A DNA stretch of 64,000 nt from Oricola thermophila (GTDB lineage: Bacteria > Pseudomonadota > Alphaproteobacteria > Rhizobiales > Rhizobiaceae): NCBI RefSeq assembly GCF_013358405.1, contig NZ_CP054836.1:186001-250000 (forward strand), read 5' to 3'. Below, in pieces: positions 9,268-18,771 of this stretch. The translations under genes were made by a program, and so were the position numbers. Numbering within the stretch: position 1 is the stretch's first letter; every line of letters begins with the position of its first letter. Below the pieces are notes generated by a model. The model searched no databases. It had not been told where the DNA came from and saw only the letters and a list, made by a program, of their open reading frames with translations.

Positions 9268-10062
9268 TCAGTCGGACAGCACGATTGCGGACACCTGTCG
9301 TCCGTAGTCGGGCTCGCCGCGATGGGTGGTGCGCCGGTAGGAATAGAACAAGGCCTCGTCAGCGTAGGTGCAGTGACCGGTATGGCTTGCGCCGATACCG
9401 GCGGCGGCGAGTCGGGAGAGGATATAGGCCGGGAGGTCGAACAGGAAGTGGCCGTCACGCCGCGACGGACGGAAGAAACGGGCATTCCCGGATTCGGACG
9501 CGCAGAAACGGGCCTCGAATTCCGGGCCGACCTCGTAGTTGTCCGGGCCGATCGTGGGACCCAGTACCGCGTGGATGCTCTCGCGCCGCGCGCCTGCGGA
9601 AATCATGGCTTCCACGGTGTTTTCCAGGATACCCGATACCGCACCCTTCCAGCCGGAATGTGCGGCCGCGACGACGCCATTCTCCGGGTCTGCAAAAAGG
9701 ACGGGGCCGCAGTCGGCGGTCAGCACGCCGATCAAAACGCCGGGCGTCGCCGTGACGAGGGCGTCGGCCTTCGGGCGGTTCGTTTCTTCCAACGGGCGGT
9801 CGATCACGACGGCACAGTCCGAATGGACCTGGTGCGGCGTCGATATGGCGCCGTCCGGTCGGCCCAGCCAGGAAGCGATCCGTGCTCGGTTTTCGCGCAC
9901 CCTTTCCGGTTCGTCCGCGGATCCCAGACCCGCGTTCAGCCCGGCATAGATACCGGTAGAGACACCGCCCTCGCGGGTGAAGAAACCATGCCGGACGTTG
10001 CCCATGCCGGACAACGCTTGCGATCGGATCGGGCGCAGGATGTCCTGCGGGTTATAGGTCAT
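9268..10062 (-). CDS. pgeF: Purine nucleoside phosphorylase / laccase-domain protein, YfiH family
   Basis: This protein belongs to the YfiH/PgeF family, formerly called multicopper polyphenol oxidase. Family members act as purine nucleoside phosphorylases or in peptidoglycan editing. The hallmark metal-site motifs are visible: LTADCGP, AAAHSGWKG, and GHCTY near the C-terminus. With ATG 10062 the length is 264 residues, close to the family norm. ATG 10071 and an ATG at 10137 directly against the upstream stop are alternatives. It lies in a tight minus-strand run with lgt and the methyltransferase. Confidence 0.93.
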   Translation of the reverse strand: MTYNPQDILRPIRSQALSGMGNVRHGFFTREGGVSTGIYAGLNAGLGSADEPERVRENRARIASWLGRPDGAISTPHQVHSDCAVVIDRPLEETNRPKADALVTATPGVLIGVLTADCGPVLFADPENGVVAAAHSGWKGAVSGILENTVEAMISAGARRESIHAVLGPTIGPDNYEVGPEFEARFCASESGNARFFRPSRRDGHFLFDLPAYILSRLAAAGIGASHTGHCTYADEALFYSYRRTTHRGEPDYGRQVSAIVLSD

Positions 10063-10137
10063 GTTCTGCATCTGCTCCGCCGGTACGGCACCCTGTTGCA
10101 GTGCGTCGATCCTGTCAACATGGCTGCTTCTGGGCAT

Positions 10138-11226
10138 TCAGCGAAAGGGGGGCAGCGCCATCGGCTTGCCTGTCAGGCAGAGCACCTTGAACAGTTCGCC
10201 CATGCCCTTCTCTCCCACGCCGGCGAGACGCTCGGCGGCCATCCGGATATCCTGTCGGGATGCTTCGTCCTTTCCGCGTCCCAGCGCGCCGGCTCGCTCG
10301 GCGAGGCCCAGGGAGAGCAGGAACTCGCCTTGGGAAATCACGGGAAGGGGATGTGCTCCTGCGGCGCGGGCTGCGCTGGCCAGGGACTCGAAATCCACGT
10401 GGCTGGTCAGGTCGGCGGAGCCCGGCTGGTCGAATACGGAGACGTAGCGGTGAGCGCGCACGGCCTGCAGCGTGTCCGCATAGCCGGATCGTGCATGGCC
10501 GTAGTCGATCAGCAGTGCCGCGCCGCCGGATTCCGCGAGGCGCACGCCGAGCCGTGCGGCGATTGCTTCGCGGGCCGGAGCATATTCGAAGATCGCGCCT
10601 TCCGCCTGGTCGTCCGCGCGGGGCGGCAGGAGGGATGGATCTCCGAGCGGCGGGCCGGCGAAGAAGCGGAGCGCGCCGTCGTCGCCGATGCCGACATGGC
10701 GCTCGCACCAGCCACGGGCCGTCTTCACGAACTGCCGGACAGGCACGGCATCGAACAACTCGTTGGCGACAAACAGCAGCGGTCCTTCCGGCAGGCCGTC
10801 GATATCCTGCGTCCATGTGCATTCGAGCGGCGCGTCGGCCAATGTTTCGCGCTGAACGGATGCGAGGCGGTCGCTCGTCTCGACTAGATGGACCCGGGCA
10901 GCCGACAGGAATGCGGGGTCGATCGCGGCCGTGCGCAGGATGTCGCGCATGAGCGTTCCGCGTCCGGGGCCCATCTCGGCCAGGACGAAGGGCGCCGGGC
11001 GGCCGAGCTGCCGCCATGTATGGACGAGCCAGGCTCCGACGATCTCGCCGAACATCTGGCTGATTTCCGGTGCGGTGATGAAGTCCCCGTCCACACCGAA
11101 CGGTTCGCGGGTGGTGTAGTATCCGCCGTCGGGATCGAACAGGCACAGGGCCATGTAGTCGGAGACCGGCAGCGGACCTGCCGCCTTGATCAGGCGCCTT
11201 ATCTTCTCTTCGACGATGCCGGTCAT
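10138..11226 (-). CDS. SAM-dependent methyltransferase, NDUFAF7/MidA family
   Basis: The 362-residue protein is related to eukaryotic NDUFAF7, which methylates an arginine in a complex I subunit. The N-terminal segment [17 protein letters not shown] is typical of the family. The SAM-binding loop is [13 protein letters not shown], followed by [12 protein letters not shown], also a family signature. Its start overlaps the lgt stop by four bases (ATGA), showing translational coupling. A role in complex I assembly is inferred from the mitochondrial homologue. Confidence 0.92.
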   Translation of the reverse strand: MTGIVEEKIRRLIKAAGPLPVSDYMALCLFDPDGGYYTTREPFGVDGDFITAPEISQMFGEIVGAWLVHTWRQLGRPAPFVLAEMGPGRGTLMRDILRTAAIDPAFLSAARVHLVETSDRLASVQRETLADAPLECTWTQDIDGLPEGPLLFVANELFDAVPVRQFVKTARGWCERHVGIGDDGALRFFAGPPLGDPSLLPPRADDQAEGAIFEYAPAREAIAARLGVRLAESGGAALLIDYGHARSGYADTLQAVRAHRYVSVFDQPGSADLTSHVDFESLASAARAAGAHPLPVISQGEFLLSLGLAERAGALGRGKDEASRQDIRMAAERLAGVGEKGMGELFKVLCLTGKPMALPPFR

Positions 11227-12068
11227 TCTTCGGTAGCGGGAGAAAGCCGGGCAGAGAGGGCAAGGGCGATGCCGAGGATCACCATCGGCAGCGACAGGAT
11301 CATGCCCATGGTCATCCAGCCGCCAAGGAGATAGCCGAGATGCTGGTCGGGTTCGCGGAAGAACTCCACGAAGATGCGCGCCGCGCCGTAGCCGCCGATG
11401 AAAACACCGGTCACAAAACGCGGGTAACGCAGCTTCAGCCGGCCATGGGTGCAGAAGCGCAATACAAGCCACAGGACGATACCCTCCAGCGCGGCCTCGT
11501 ATAGCTGGCTCGGATGGCGCGGAAAGGGACCGGCGCCGGGAAAGGCCACGGCCCATGGTACGTCGGCGATGCGGCCCCAGAGTTCGCCATTGATGAAGTT
11601 GGCAATGCGGCCAAAGAACAGGCCGATCGGTACGACGGCGGAGACGATGTCGATCAGGCTCCACATCGGAATGCCGCGTTTCCGTGCGAAGGCGATCATG
11701 GCGATGGCCATGCCGACCAGGCCACCGTGAAAGGACATGCCGCCGTGCCAGGTGGCAAGGATCGCCGCGGGATCGGAGAGATAGTAGGCGAGGTCGTAGA
11801 ACAGCACGTAGCCGAGCCGTCCGCCGACGACGATGGCGATGGTCGCCCACAACAGGAAGTCGTCGAGGTCGGCGGCGGTGACAGGCGCGGCGCGTCCACC
11901 CCACAGTCGTTCATTGCGCACCAGCCGGCGGGTATAGAGCCAGCCGAGCACGATGCCTACTATGTAGGCCAGCGAATACCAGCGGATGGCAAGCGGCCCG
12001 ACCTGGAAGATGACCGGGTCGATGTCCGGGAACGGAATTGCCAGAAGCGGCGCGCTGAAGGGCGTCAT
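11223..12068 (-). CDS. lgt: Prolipoprotein diacylglyceryl transferase
   Basis: This inner-membrane enzyme transfers diacylglycerol from phosphatidylglycerol to the lipobox cysteine of prolipoproteins, of which several are encoded in this window. The 281-residue protein has about seven membrane segments. The Lgt signature region [12 protein letters not shown] and the conserved [13 protein letters not shown] are present. The ATG at 12068 with AGAGGA upstream was chosen over an ATG at 12092. The gene is translationally coupled to the downstream methyltransferase. Confidence 0.96.
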   Translation of the reverse strand: MTPFSAPLLAIPFPDIDPVIFQVGPLAIRWYSLAYIVGIVLGWLYTRRLVRNERLWGGRAAPVTAADLDDFLLWATIAIVVGGRLGYVLFYDLAYYLSDPAAILATWHGGMSFHGGLVGMAIAMIAFARKRGIPMWSLIDIVSAVVPIGLFFGRIANFINGELWGRIADVPWAVAFPGAGPFPRHPSQLYEAALEGIVLWLVLRFCTHGRLKLRYPRFVTGVFIGGYGAARIFVEFFREPDQHLGYLLGGWMTMGMILSLPMVILGIALALSARLSPATEE

Positions 12069-12183
12069 GTTCGTCCTCTTGATTTCCCGCATCCCGACCG
12101 TCCTCGCGGCGTTTCAGCGGCTTCCGTCTTGCAATGATCGGGACACGGCAATACCTAGTGTCTTGAACACAGGAGCAGCCGCC

Positions 12184-12447
12184 ATGACAACAGGGCCCAA
12201 CAAGATTCTGGACGATTTCGCCCGCCTGATGACCGACATGGCGGGTACGGCGCAGGGCGTGCGCCGGGAAGCCGAAGCGGCCTTTCAGCACCAGATCGAA
12301 AAGCTCCTGGCCGGCATGGATCTCGTGAAGCGAGACGAGTTCGAAGCCGTGCGCGAAATGGCAGTCCGGGCGCGCGAGGAAAACGATGCGCTTTCGAAGC
12401 GGGTCGCCGAGCTGGAAGAGAAGCTCGAAAAGGCTTCCGACAAGTAA
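12184..12447 (+). CDS. ubiK: Ubiquinone biosynthesis accessory factor UbiK
   Basis: The 87-residue protein of the BMFP/DUF526 family supports the aerobic ubiquinone biosynthesis complex. Residues 1-45 form an amphipathic region (ILDDFARLMTDMAGTAQG) thought to bind lipid, and about 50-85 form a strong coiled coil rich in Glu and Leu. An AGGAG ribosome-binding site lies nine bases before ATG 12184. It is divergent from lgt, with about 115 bases between the two starts. Confidence 0.92.
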   Translation: MTTGPNKILDDFARLMTDMAGTAQGVRREAEAAFQHQIEKLLAGMDLVKRDEFEAVREMAVRAREENDALSKRVAELEEKLEKASDK

Positions 12448-12787
12448 CCGCAGAACGCATTTCACAGAAAGTTCACAGCTTCTTTTCGGCGAATCAAAGG
12501 GCCGAAAAAGCAAGCGTTAAGAGTCGCTTACCTAGTGCGGAGCGGCTCCCCGCCCGCATGTCCTCGCATCGTTATCCGGCGCTTTTTCATTTCAGGGGCT
12601 TTTCCGCGTCTCATGGATCAATAGACTGAAATTATTGAGTGATTCGATTTTTTGCGAATGAAAGTTTAGCGCAGCCGCGTCAGTCCGTTGCAGCACTCGT
12701 TCGCCTTCATCGTAACCGTGTCGCGTACATCAACCCGGTTTTGAAAGCGCTGCCCTCAGGGGCTGAGAAAACGGAGCAGACCAGGCA
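12448..12787. other. Intergenic region with no gene seen
   Basis: These 340 bases between ubiK and ybjN contain no supported open reading frame. The centre (about 12610-12670) is noticeably AT-rich and is the likely place for the ybjN promoter. No clear repeat or RNA structure was recognised. Confidence 0.5.
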
Positions 12788-13288
12788 ATGAGCCTAATTG
12801 AGCTTGACTATTATCGTGCCGCGCATCCCGTCGACGTCATCGAGCAGGTCGCCCATATCAACGATTGGAACTTCGAGCGGACCGGTGACGACGAGATCGC
12901 CGTCGCCGTGCAGGGGCATTGGACCAACTACCACGTGTCTTACGCGTGGATGGAGGATTTCGAGTCGCTGCACTTCGCCTGCGGCTTTGACGTGAAGGTG
13001 CACGACAGCCGTTTCGCCGAACTGATGCGGCTGATTTCGCTCATCAACGAGCAATTGCTGATGGGCCATTTCGATCTGTGGGAGCAGGAAGGCGCGGTGA
13101 TGTTCCGCCACTCCCTGCTGCTCGCCGGCGGCGCGGAGCCGACGGAGGCGCAGGTCGAGGTGATGCTGTCCAGTGCCATCGAGACATGCGAATCCTACTA
13201 CCAGGCTTTCCAGTACGTGCTGTGGTCTGGCGCCACCGCCAAGGAGGCGCTGGAAAGCACCATGTTCGAGACCATGGGCGAAGCATAG
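12788..13288 (+). CDS. YbjN domain-containing protein
   Basis: The 166-residue acidic protein matches the alphaproteobacterial YbjN family, annotated as a putative sensory transduction regulator. Residues 10-140 form the alternating alpha/beta fold, with ALHF-type and [15 protein letters not shown] strands. A precise biochemical role is not established. The start has a GGAGCAG-type site some distance upstream. In many Rhizobiales proC sits between ybjN and csaA, but here only ten bases separate the two genes. Confidence 0.88.
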   Translation: MSLIELDYYRAAHPVDVIEQVAHINDWNFERTGDDEIAVAVQGHWTNYHVSYAWMEDFESLHFACGFDVKVHDSRFAELMRLISLINEQLLMGHFDLWEQEGAVMFRHSLLLAGGAEPTEAQVEVMLSSAIETCESYYQAFQYVLWSGATAKEALESTMFETMGEA

Positions 13289-13298
13289 GGAACGCGCG

Positions 13299-13661
13299 AT
13301 GGCAGATGAATCCGGGGGCGTCGCGCCCGAGATCAGCTTCGACGATTTCCTGCGGGTCGATATCCGTACCGGCACGATCATCGAGGCGGAGGCGTTTCCG
13401 GAGGCGCGCAAGCCGGCGATCAGGATGAAAATCGACTTCGGGCCGGAAATCGGCGTGAAAAAGTCTTCGGCGCAAATCACCGTGCACTATAGACCGGAGG
13501 AACTGGTGGGCCGGCAGGTGATGGCCGTGGTCAATTTCCCGCCGCGCCAGATCGGGCCCATGCGCTCCGAGGTGCTGACGCTGGGCTTCGAAGACGAGGA
13601 GGGCGCGATTGTCCTTGCTGCCGTGGACAGGCCCGTCCCGAACGGGCGGCGCCTGCTCTAG
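13299..13661 (+). CDS. csaA: tRNA-binding protein CsaA
   Basis: The 120-residue protein is a free-standing tRNA-binding domain like the C-terminus of methionyl-tRNA synthetase. It is described as a secretion-related chaperone in Bacillus. The OB-fold signature [20 protein letters not shown] and the closing PVPNGRRLL are both typical. ATG 13299 follows the ybjN stop by ten bases, so the pair is probably co-transcribed. It converges on the sensor kinase gene with no real gap. Confidence 0.94.
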   Translation: MADESGGVAPEISFDDFLRVDIRTGTIIEAEAFPEARKPAIRMKIDFGPEIGVKKSSAQITVHYRPEELVGRQVMAVVNFPPRQIGPMRSEVLTLGFEDEEGAIVLAAVDRPVPNGRRLL

Positions 13662-15085
13662 ACCGGCAGGCGCAATTCCGCCCGGAGGCCGCCCATCGGG
13701 CTGTCCTCAAGAGTGACGTCCCCACCGTGGCTGCGCGCGATGTCGCGGGCGATAGCAAGCCCCAGTCCGGTGCCGCTTTCGTCCAGATTGCGGGCCTCGT
13801 CCAGCCTGTAGAAGGGCCGGAACACGTCCTCTCGCTGTTCAGGCGGGATGCCGGGGCCGTCATCGTCCACGGTCAGCGTCAGCCAGCCCTTGGCGTTGCG
13901 CGCGACGATCTCGACACGGTCGGCATAGCGGAACGCGTTGGAGGTGAGATTGGTAACGAGGCGCCGGAAGGCGCCGGGTCTCACCACGATGTCGGACCGG
14001 CCTATGAGGCTTGTCCGTACCTTCTTGCCTGCCAGCCTTCCGTCCGCCCGGATCTGGTCCAGCAATTCGTCAAGATCGAGCTCCCCTGTCTCCTCCTTTG
14101 CATCGCCGCGCGCGAAGGAAAGATAACCCTCGAGCATCGACTGCATGTCGGACACATCCTTTTCCATCGCCTCGCTCAGCGCCTTGTCCTTCGACAGGGC
14201 AAGCTGGAGCTTGAAGCGGGTGAGGATGGTGCGCAGGTCGTGACTGACGCCGCTCAGCATGGCCGTGCGCTGCTCGATCTGCTTTTCGATTCGCTCGCGC
14301 ATCTGGATGAAGGCAAGGCCGGCGCGCCGGACCTCGATGGCGCCGCGGGGCCGGAAATCGGGCGGGAGCGGTCGGCCCTTGCCGAAACTTTCGGCCGCTT
14401 CGGCAAGCTTCTGGATCGGGCGAATCTGATTGCGCAGGAACAGGATCGCGATGAACAGCAGGACCAGAGAGGTGCCGACCATCCACAGGAGGAAGATGTG
14501 GGTGTTGGATGCATAGGCCTGGCTGCGCCGTGCGATTACACGAAGCACCTTGCCTTCGAGCTGGATGCGAATCTCCACCAGGCTGGAATTGCCGACGGTA
14601 TCGATCCAGAACGGGCGGCCGATCTGTTTCGTGATCTCCTCCGACAGGATGCGGTCGAGGATCGAGAAAAACGGTTTCGGCGCGGGGGCGGGAAGGGGAT
14701 CGGGCGGCAGGACCGCGACGTTGAGGGCAAGCCGTTCACGCGCCATCCGGATCACTTCCTCGTACTCCGGATCCTGGGGATAGGTCTCGATGACATCAAT
14801 GATGGCGGCGATGTCGCGCGTTACCGCCGTCGAGAGGCGCTGTGTGACGGTCTGCCAGTGACGCTCCATGAACACGAAGGCGATGACCGACTGGAGCAGC
14901 ACCATCGGCGCGATGATGATGATGAGCGAGCGTGCATAAAGGCCGCGCGGCATGAACTGCGAGAAGCGCCCGAGTATCCGGCGCAGCACCAGATTTGCCG
15001 CGCGCAACATGGCACGCAAGCGTTTCCACCAGGGACGCCGGGTTGCCCGTTTCGCCCGATTTTCCCGGATATCTGCCGTGGCCAT
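13658..15085 (-). CDS. Sensor histidine kinase (EnvZ-like) partnered with PetR
   Basis: This is an inner-membrane kinase of about 475 residues. It has a basic N-terminus, a first membrane segment at about 52-73, a periplasmic domain of some 120 residues, a second segment at about 197-217, then HAMP, and a dimerisation helix with the phospho-accepting His282 in [14 protein letters not shown]. The ATPase domain has N ([10 protein letters not shown]), G1 (DDDGPGIP) and G2 ([12 protein letters not shown]) boxes. It directly follows the response regulator gene. A TTG at 15139 overlapping that gene is an alternative start with no ribosome-binding site. Confidence 0.92.
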   Translation of the reverse strand: MATADIRENRAKRATRRPWWKRLRAMLRAANLVLRRILGRFSQFMPRGLYARSLIIIIAPMVLLQSVIAFVFMERHWQTVTQRLSTAVTRDIAAIIDVIETYPQDPEYEEVIRMARERLALNVAVLPPDPLPAPAPKPFFSILDRILSEEITKQIGRPFWIDTVGNSSLVEIRIQLEGKVLRVIARRSQAYASNTHIFLLWMVGTSLVLLFIAILFLRNQIRPIQKLAEAAESFGKGRPLPPDFRPRGAIEVRRAGLAFIQMRERIEKQIEQRTAMLSGVSHDLRTILTRFKLQLALSKDKALSEAMEKDVSDMQSMLEGYLSFARGDAKEETGELDLDELLDQIRADGRLAGKKVRTSLIGRSDIVVRPGAFRRLVTNLTSNAFRYADRVEIVARNAKGWLTLTVDDDGPGIPPEQREDVFRPFYRLDEARNLDESGTGLGLAIARDIARSHGGDVTLEDSPMGGLRAELRLPV

Positions 15086-15131
15086 CCTGCCCGCCTGCCG
15101 CCCGCCCGGGGCGCCGTTCCGCGCCCGTTCG

Positions 15132-15854
15132 CTATTCAATGGACAGACGGTAGCCTATTCCCCGCACGGTTTGAAGGTAACGCGGGTTGGCCGGATCTGC
15201 CTCGATCTTGCGGCGCAGTCGGTTGATCTGGACGTCGATCGTGCGTTCGCCGATGCCGGACTTTTCGGCGAACATTTCATGGCGCGGTATCGTCTCGCCG
15301 GCATTCTCGGCGAAGCGAACCATGATCTCCTGCTCGCGGTCGGTCAGATGCACGGGTTCGCCGTTGCGCTTGAGTTCGCGCCGCGCGATCACGAAAGTGT
15401 AGGGGCCGAACACGATCTGCTCGATCTTCGGCTGGGCTGGCGCCGCGCCGCGCTTGACGATATTGCCCACGCGCAGCAGCAGTTCCCGGGGATCGAACGG
15501 TTTCGGAAGATAGTCGTCCGCGCCGGCTTCCAGCCCCTCTATGCGCTGCTCGGTTTCCGAGCGGGCGGTCAGCATGAGGATCGGCACATCGCGCTGGCTG
15601 GCGCGCAGGCTGCGCGCGAGCGATACGCCGTTCTCGCCCGGCATCATCACGTCGAGGACCAGCAAATCGAATTCGAGGCCTTCGATCTTGCGGCGTGCCT
15701 CCTCGGCGGTCGCTGCGCCGGTAACGCGGTAACCGTTGGTGCCGAGATATTCGGACAAGAGGGTGCGGATGCGCGTATCGTCGTCGACGATCAGTATGTG
15801 CGGCGCGTCATCCGCAATCACGGTTTCGGTGGCGGCTTCGCTTGTTTCGCTCAT
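15132..15854 (-). CDS. petR: OmpR-family response regulator, PetR-like
   Basis: The 240-residue protein has a receiver domain (acidic pocket Asp24-Asp26, phosphorylation site Asp68 in VLDVMMP, Lys118 in KPFDP) and an OmpR-type winged helix (about 140-238, with ERTIDVQINRLRRKIE). A MarR-type gene lies directly upstream with a four-base overlap, the same arrangement as petP-petR of Rhodobacter capsulatus, where petR is reported as essential. The bc1 genes lie 15 kb away here. The petR name rests on gene order and domain type. Confidence 0.87.
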   Translation of the reverse strand: MSETSEAATETVIADDAPHILIVDDDTRIRTLLSEYLGTNGYRVTGAATAEEARRKIEGLEFDLLVLDVMMPGENGVSLARSLRASQRDVPILMLTARSETEQRIEGLEAGADDYLPKPFDPRELLLRVGNIVKRGAAPAQPKIEQIVFGPYTFVIARRELKRNGEPVHLTDREQEIMVRFAENAGETIPRHEMFAEKSGIGERTIDVQINRLRRKIEADPANPRYLQTVRGIGYRLSIE

Positions 15855-16366
15855 CGATCCTCACCCGGTTCCGTTTCGCCGTTTCCACCGGCATTGAGCA
15901 TCGAAATCTGCTGCCGGGATTCGTCGGTCATCATGGCGAACAGGAACCTTGCAATATCCTCCTCCGCGCAGCCCGTTTGCTGCAATGCAGACACTATGCG
16001 GCGAGACTGTGGCTCGCGCAGGTCGCGGATGAGCGTCTGTCCGCTCTCCGTCAGGTAGAGCTCGCGCTGGCGCCGGTCGACCGGGCCCGGCTTCTGGCAG
16101 ACATATCCGCCGTCCACAAGCTGCTTGAGAACGCGCGCGAGGCTCTGCTTGGTGATCTTCAGCAGGTCAAGCAGCTCGGCGACGGTCAGTCCTGGCTTGC
16201 GATCGATGAAATGGAGAACGCGGTGATGCGCGCGGCCGAAGCCGAATTGCGCGAGGATGGTGTCGGGATCGCCGGTGAAATCGCGATAGGCGAAAAACAG
16301 GTGCTCGATCAACGTGGACGCGGGAAGAGCTTCGGTTTTGTTGTTCATCAAACGGGCTGGTTCCAT
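15851..16366 (-). CDS. petP: MarR-family regulator, PetP-like
   Basis: The product is about 171 residues from ATG 16366, with a winged-helix domain (about 50-125) containing VAELLDLLKITKQSLARVLKQL and the wing motif DRRQRELYLT. This is the DRR signature of MarR proteins. The open frame extends to an ATG at 16417, but that longer start would put a perfect 21-base palindrome inside the coding region. The shorter start leaves that palindrome as an operator. The stop overlaps the petR start by four bases. Ligand unknown. Confidence 0.85.
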   Translation of the reverse strand: MEPARLMNNKTEALPASTLIEHLFFAYRDFTGDPDTILAQFGFGRAHHRVLHFIDRKPGLTVAELLDLLKITKQSLARVLKQLVDGGYVCQKPGPVDRRQRELYLTESGQTLIRDLREPQSRRIVSALQQTGCAEEDIARFLFAMMTDESRQQISMLNAGGNGETEPGEDR

Positions 16367-16387
16367 GGGGGGAGGACTACCGGATTT

Positions 16388-16408
16388 TATGTCAGGTATG
16401 TTGACATA
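16388..16408. promoter_or_regulatory. Palindromic operator candidate for the MarR-type PetP
   Basis: A perfect inverted repeat TATGTCA-N7-TGACATA lies in the divergent region between petP and ilvE. Its size and form fit a MarR dimer site. A plus-strand promoter-like pair, TTGACA at 16401-16406 and TAATTT 17 bases later, overlaps it, so binding could affect both directions. Confidence 0.55.
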
Positions 16409-16577
16409 TTTTGGCACTTTAAGTAATTTCCATCAAGGGTCAGGCCCGCGCTACGCAGCATTCTTAAAGATACCGGTCCGCTAAATTCCTGGTTGTTGCG
16501 CCGCTTCGGGTACATACTGCTCCTCACAAAAATACAGCGACAAGACAATATCACGGCGGAAGAACGGAGTTTCCAAC

Positions 16578-17471
16578 ATGGCTGAAGTCCCATTCGATCA
16601 GCTAGATGGCCATATATGGATGAATGGCGAGTTCGTGCCGTGGAAGGATGCGAAGGTTCACGTGCTGACCCACGGTCTGCATTATGCGAGCGCGGTTTTC
16701 GAGGGTGAACGTGCCTATGGCGGCGAAATCTTCAAGCTGACCGAACATACGGAACGCCTGCACGAGTCGGCCGACATTCTCGGATTCAAGATACCCTATT
16801 CCGTCGGAGAGATCGACGCGGCCTGCATGGAGCTCCTTCACAAGCAGGGTTTCGCGGATGCCTATGTGCGCCCCATTGCCTGGCGCGGCTCCGAGATGAT
16901 GGGCGTTTCGGCGCAGAAGAACCGCATCAACCTCGCCATCGCGATCTGGCAGTGGCCGAGCTACTTCGACCCGGAGCAGCGGATGAAGGGTATCCGCCTC
17001 GATCTGGCCGCGTATCGCCGACCCGATCCGCGTACCGCGCCGTCCAAATCCAAGGCGGCGGGGCTTTACATGATCTGCACGCTGTCGAAACACGCTGCCG
17101 AGGCCAAGGGCTATGCCGATGCGCTTATGCTCGACTGGCGTGGCAGGGTCGCCGAGGCGACGGGCGCCAATGTGTTCTTTGTCAAGGACGGCGTCATCCA
17201 CACGCCGACGCCGGACTGTTTCCTCGACGGCATTACCCGGCGCACGGTTATCGAACTGGCGGGAAAGCGCGGCTACGAGGTGGTGGAACGGACGATCATG
17301 CCGGAGGAAATGGAAGGCTTCGAACAGTGCTTCCTGACCGGCACGGCGGCAGAGGTGACACCGGTATCCGAGGTCGGTCCATACAGTTTCGAGGTTGGCG
17401 ATATCACCCGGACCTTGATGGACGATTACACGGCCACCGTATATCCGGCACGAGCAGCCGCAGCGGAATAA
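16578..17471 (+). CDS. ilvE: Branched-chain amino acid aminotransferase
   Basis: This PLP enzyme of fold type IV carries out the last step of valine, leucine and isoleucine synthesis. The 297-residue protein has the PLP-binding Lys159 in SKAAGLY, the conserved HGLHYASAVFEGERAY near the N-terminus, and the substrate/cofactor loop ending ATGANVFFV. The upstream site ACGGAG supports ATG 16578. It is transcribed away from the petP-petR operon and shares the intergenic palindrome with it. Confidence 0.95.
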   Translation: MAEVPFDQLDGHIWMNGEFVPWKDAKVHVLTHGLHYASAVFEGERAYGGEIFKLTEHTERLHESADILGFKIPYSVGEIDAACMELLHKQGFADAYVRPIAWRGSEMMGVSAQKNRINLAIAIWQWPSYFDPEQRMKGIRLDLAAYRRPDPRTAPSKSKAAGLYMICTLSKHAAEAKGYADALMLDWRGRVAEATGANVFFVKDGVIHTPTPDCFLDGITRRTVIELAGKRGYEVVERTIMPEEMEGFEQCFLTGTAAEVTPVSEVGPYSFEVGDITRTLMDDYTATVYPARAAAAE

Positions 17472-17606
17472 TCGCCCGGGCAACGGTCTGGCGCGCATGC
17501 CAAGACTTGGCAATTCGAACCCGTGAAGAGAATCGTGTAGGTTCCTTACGTTGCGGCATCCTGTTCGGGGATAGTCCGCGGCGACAACACAGGCGGGAGA
17601 AAAGCC

Positions 17607-17897
17607 ATGGAAGCACTGATTCCAATCATCATTCAGGCCATTTCGGGTGCCGTGGGAGGAGGAGTCGTCGGGAAGTTCGTACAGTCCGCGGCGATGAACA
17701 TGCTGCCGAAAATTCTGGCCGGCGTTGTCGGCGGAGTCGGCGGCGGAACGGCGATTGGCGGAATCATTGCCGGACTCCTGGGCGGCAATCCCGCAGGCGG
17801 CATGGATATCGGCAACATTCTCGGTGACGTGATCGGCGGCGCTGCCGGCGGCGGAGTCCTGACCGGGATTGTCGGCGCGATCATGGCCAAGCGGTGA
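17607..17897 (+). CDS. Small glycine-rich hydrophobic protein
   Basis: The 96-residue protein is dominated by Gly, Ile, Val and Ala, with Gly-zipper-like stretches (VGGVGGGTAIGGIIAGLLGG) and probably two or three membrane or membrane-inserting helices. A GGCGGGAGA ribosome-binding site precedes ATG 17607, and the codon use is that of the neighbours, so it looks real. No family function is known to me. A GC-rich hairpin without a T run (17924-17950) follows. Confidence 0.7.
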   Translation: MEALIPIIIQAISGAVGGGVVGKFVQSAAMNMLPKILAGVVGGVGGGTAIGGIIAGLLGGNPAGGMDIGNILGDVIGGAAGGGVLTGIVGAIMAKR

Positions 17898-18028
17898 TTT
17901 CGTGAAGGAATGAAATGACATTTCGGGGCGGCTCCTGTTTGTCCGCCCCGATACTACAAGCCTTGCGGTGACGGTGGATAAGCTGGCAGGAAGCATGCCG
18001 ACGATCCGACAAACGCAAGGGGAGCCTC

Positions 18029-18688
18029 ATGGCCGCCAAGCTCAACGCGCTCATCATCCCGGTCACCGCATTCCAGCAGAACTGCACGGTTCTCTTCGAC
18101 ACCGAGTCGAAGCACGGCGTGGTGGTCGATCCCGGCGGTGACATCGACCACATACAAGAGGCACTGGAGAAAAACGGCATTGTCGTCGACGCCATTTGGT
18201 TGACGCATGGCCATATCGACCATGCCGGCGGCGCGATGGAACTCAAGGAGACGCTCGGGGTCGAGATCATCGGGCCGCACGAGGCCGACAAGATGCTGCT
18301 CGACGGCCTCGAAGACCAGGCACGCATGTTCGGCCTTCCCGCGGGAACGGTTCGCAACGCGGCGCCCGACCGCTGGCTGGAAGAAGGCGATGTCCTGTCC
18401 TTCGCGGGGCACGAATTCGAGGTGCTGCACTGTCCCGGGCATGCGCCCGGCCATGTCGTCTTCTACAACCGGGCAGCGGGCTTCGCCCATGTCGGCGACG
18501 TGCTGTTTCGCGGCTCTATCGGACGCACCGACCTGCCCGGCGGGGACCACGCGGCACTCATTGCCTCGATCAAGGAGAAGCTGCTTCCGCTCGGCGACAA
18601 TATCGGCTTCATCTGCGGCCACGGACCAGGCGGTCAGCTCGGCGAGGAGCGCAGGACAAATCCGTTCCTGGTACAGGCCTCGGCTTGA
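18029..18688 (+). CDS. MBL-fold metallohydrolase, glyoxalase II-like
   Basis: The 219-residue cytoplasmic hydrolase has the zinc-binding motif THGHIDHAGG (about 57-66). Further metal-ligand segments are PGHAPGHVVFY, GDVLFRGSIGRTD and the final GHGPGG. This is the short glyoxalase II-like subgroup that lacks the long C-terminal substrate domain, so thioester hydrolysis is likely but the natural substrate is unknown. AAGGGGAG lies five bases before ATG 18029. The gene stands alone. Confidence 0.92.
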   Translation: MAAKLNALIIPVTAFQQNCTVLFDTESKHGVVVDPGGDIDHIQEALEKNGIVVDAIWLTHGHIDHAGGAMELKETLGVEIIGPHEADKMLLDGLEDQARMFGLPAGTVRNAAPDRWLEEGDVLSFAGHEFEVLHCPGHAPGHVVFYNRAAGFAHVGDVLFRGSIGRTDLPGGDHAALIASIKEKLLPLGDNIGFICGHGPGGQLGEERRTNPFLVQASA

Positions 18689-18771
18689 TGGCGCCGGCGG
18701 CGGTTCGTTCTCCCGGGGCAAGATCCCCGCACGGCGGACCGTCCGGGGATTCACGGCAAGCTGCCTGAACC

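Noticed and set aside
16367-16417. Extending PetP to the ATG at 16417
   Set aside because: The extension would encode a stretch covering a perfect palindromic operator candidate and has no ribosome-binding site. MarR homologues start nearer to 16366.
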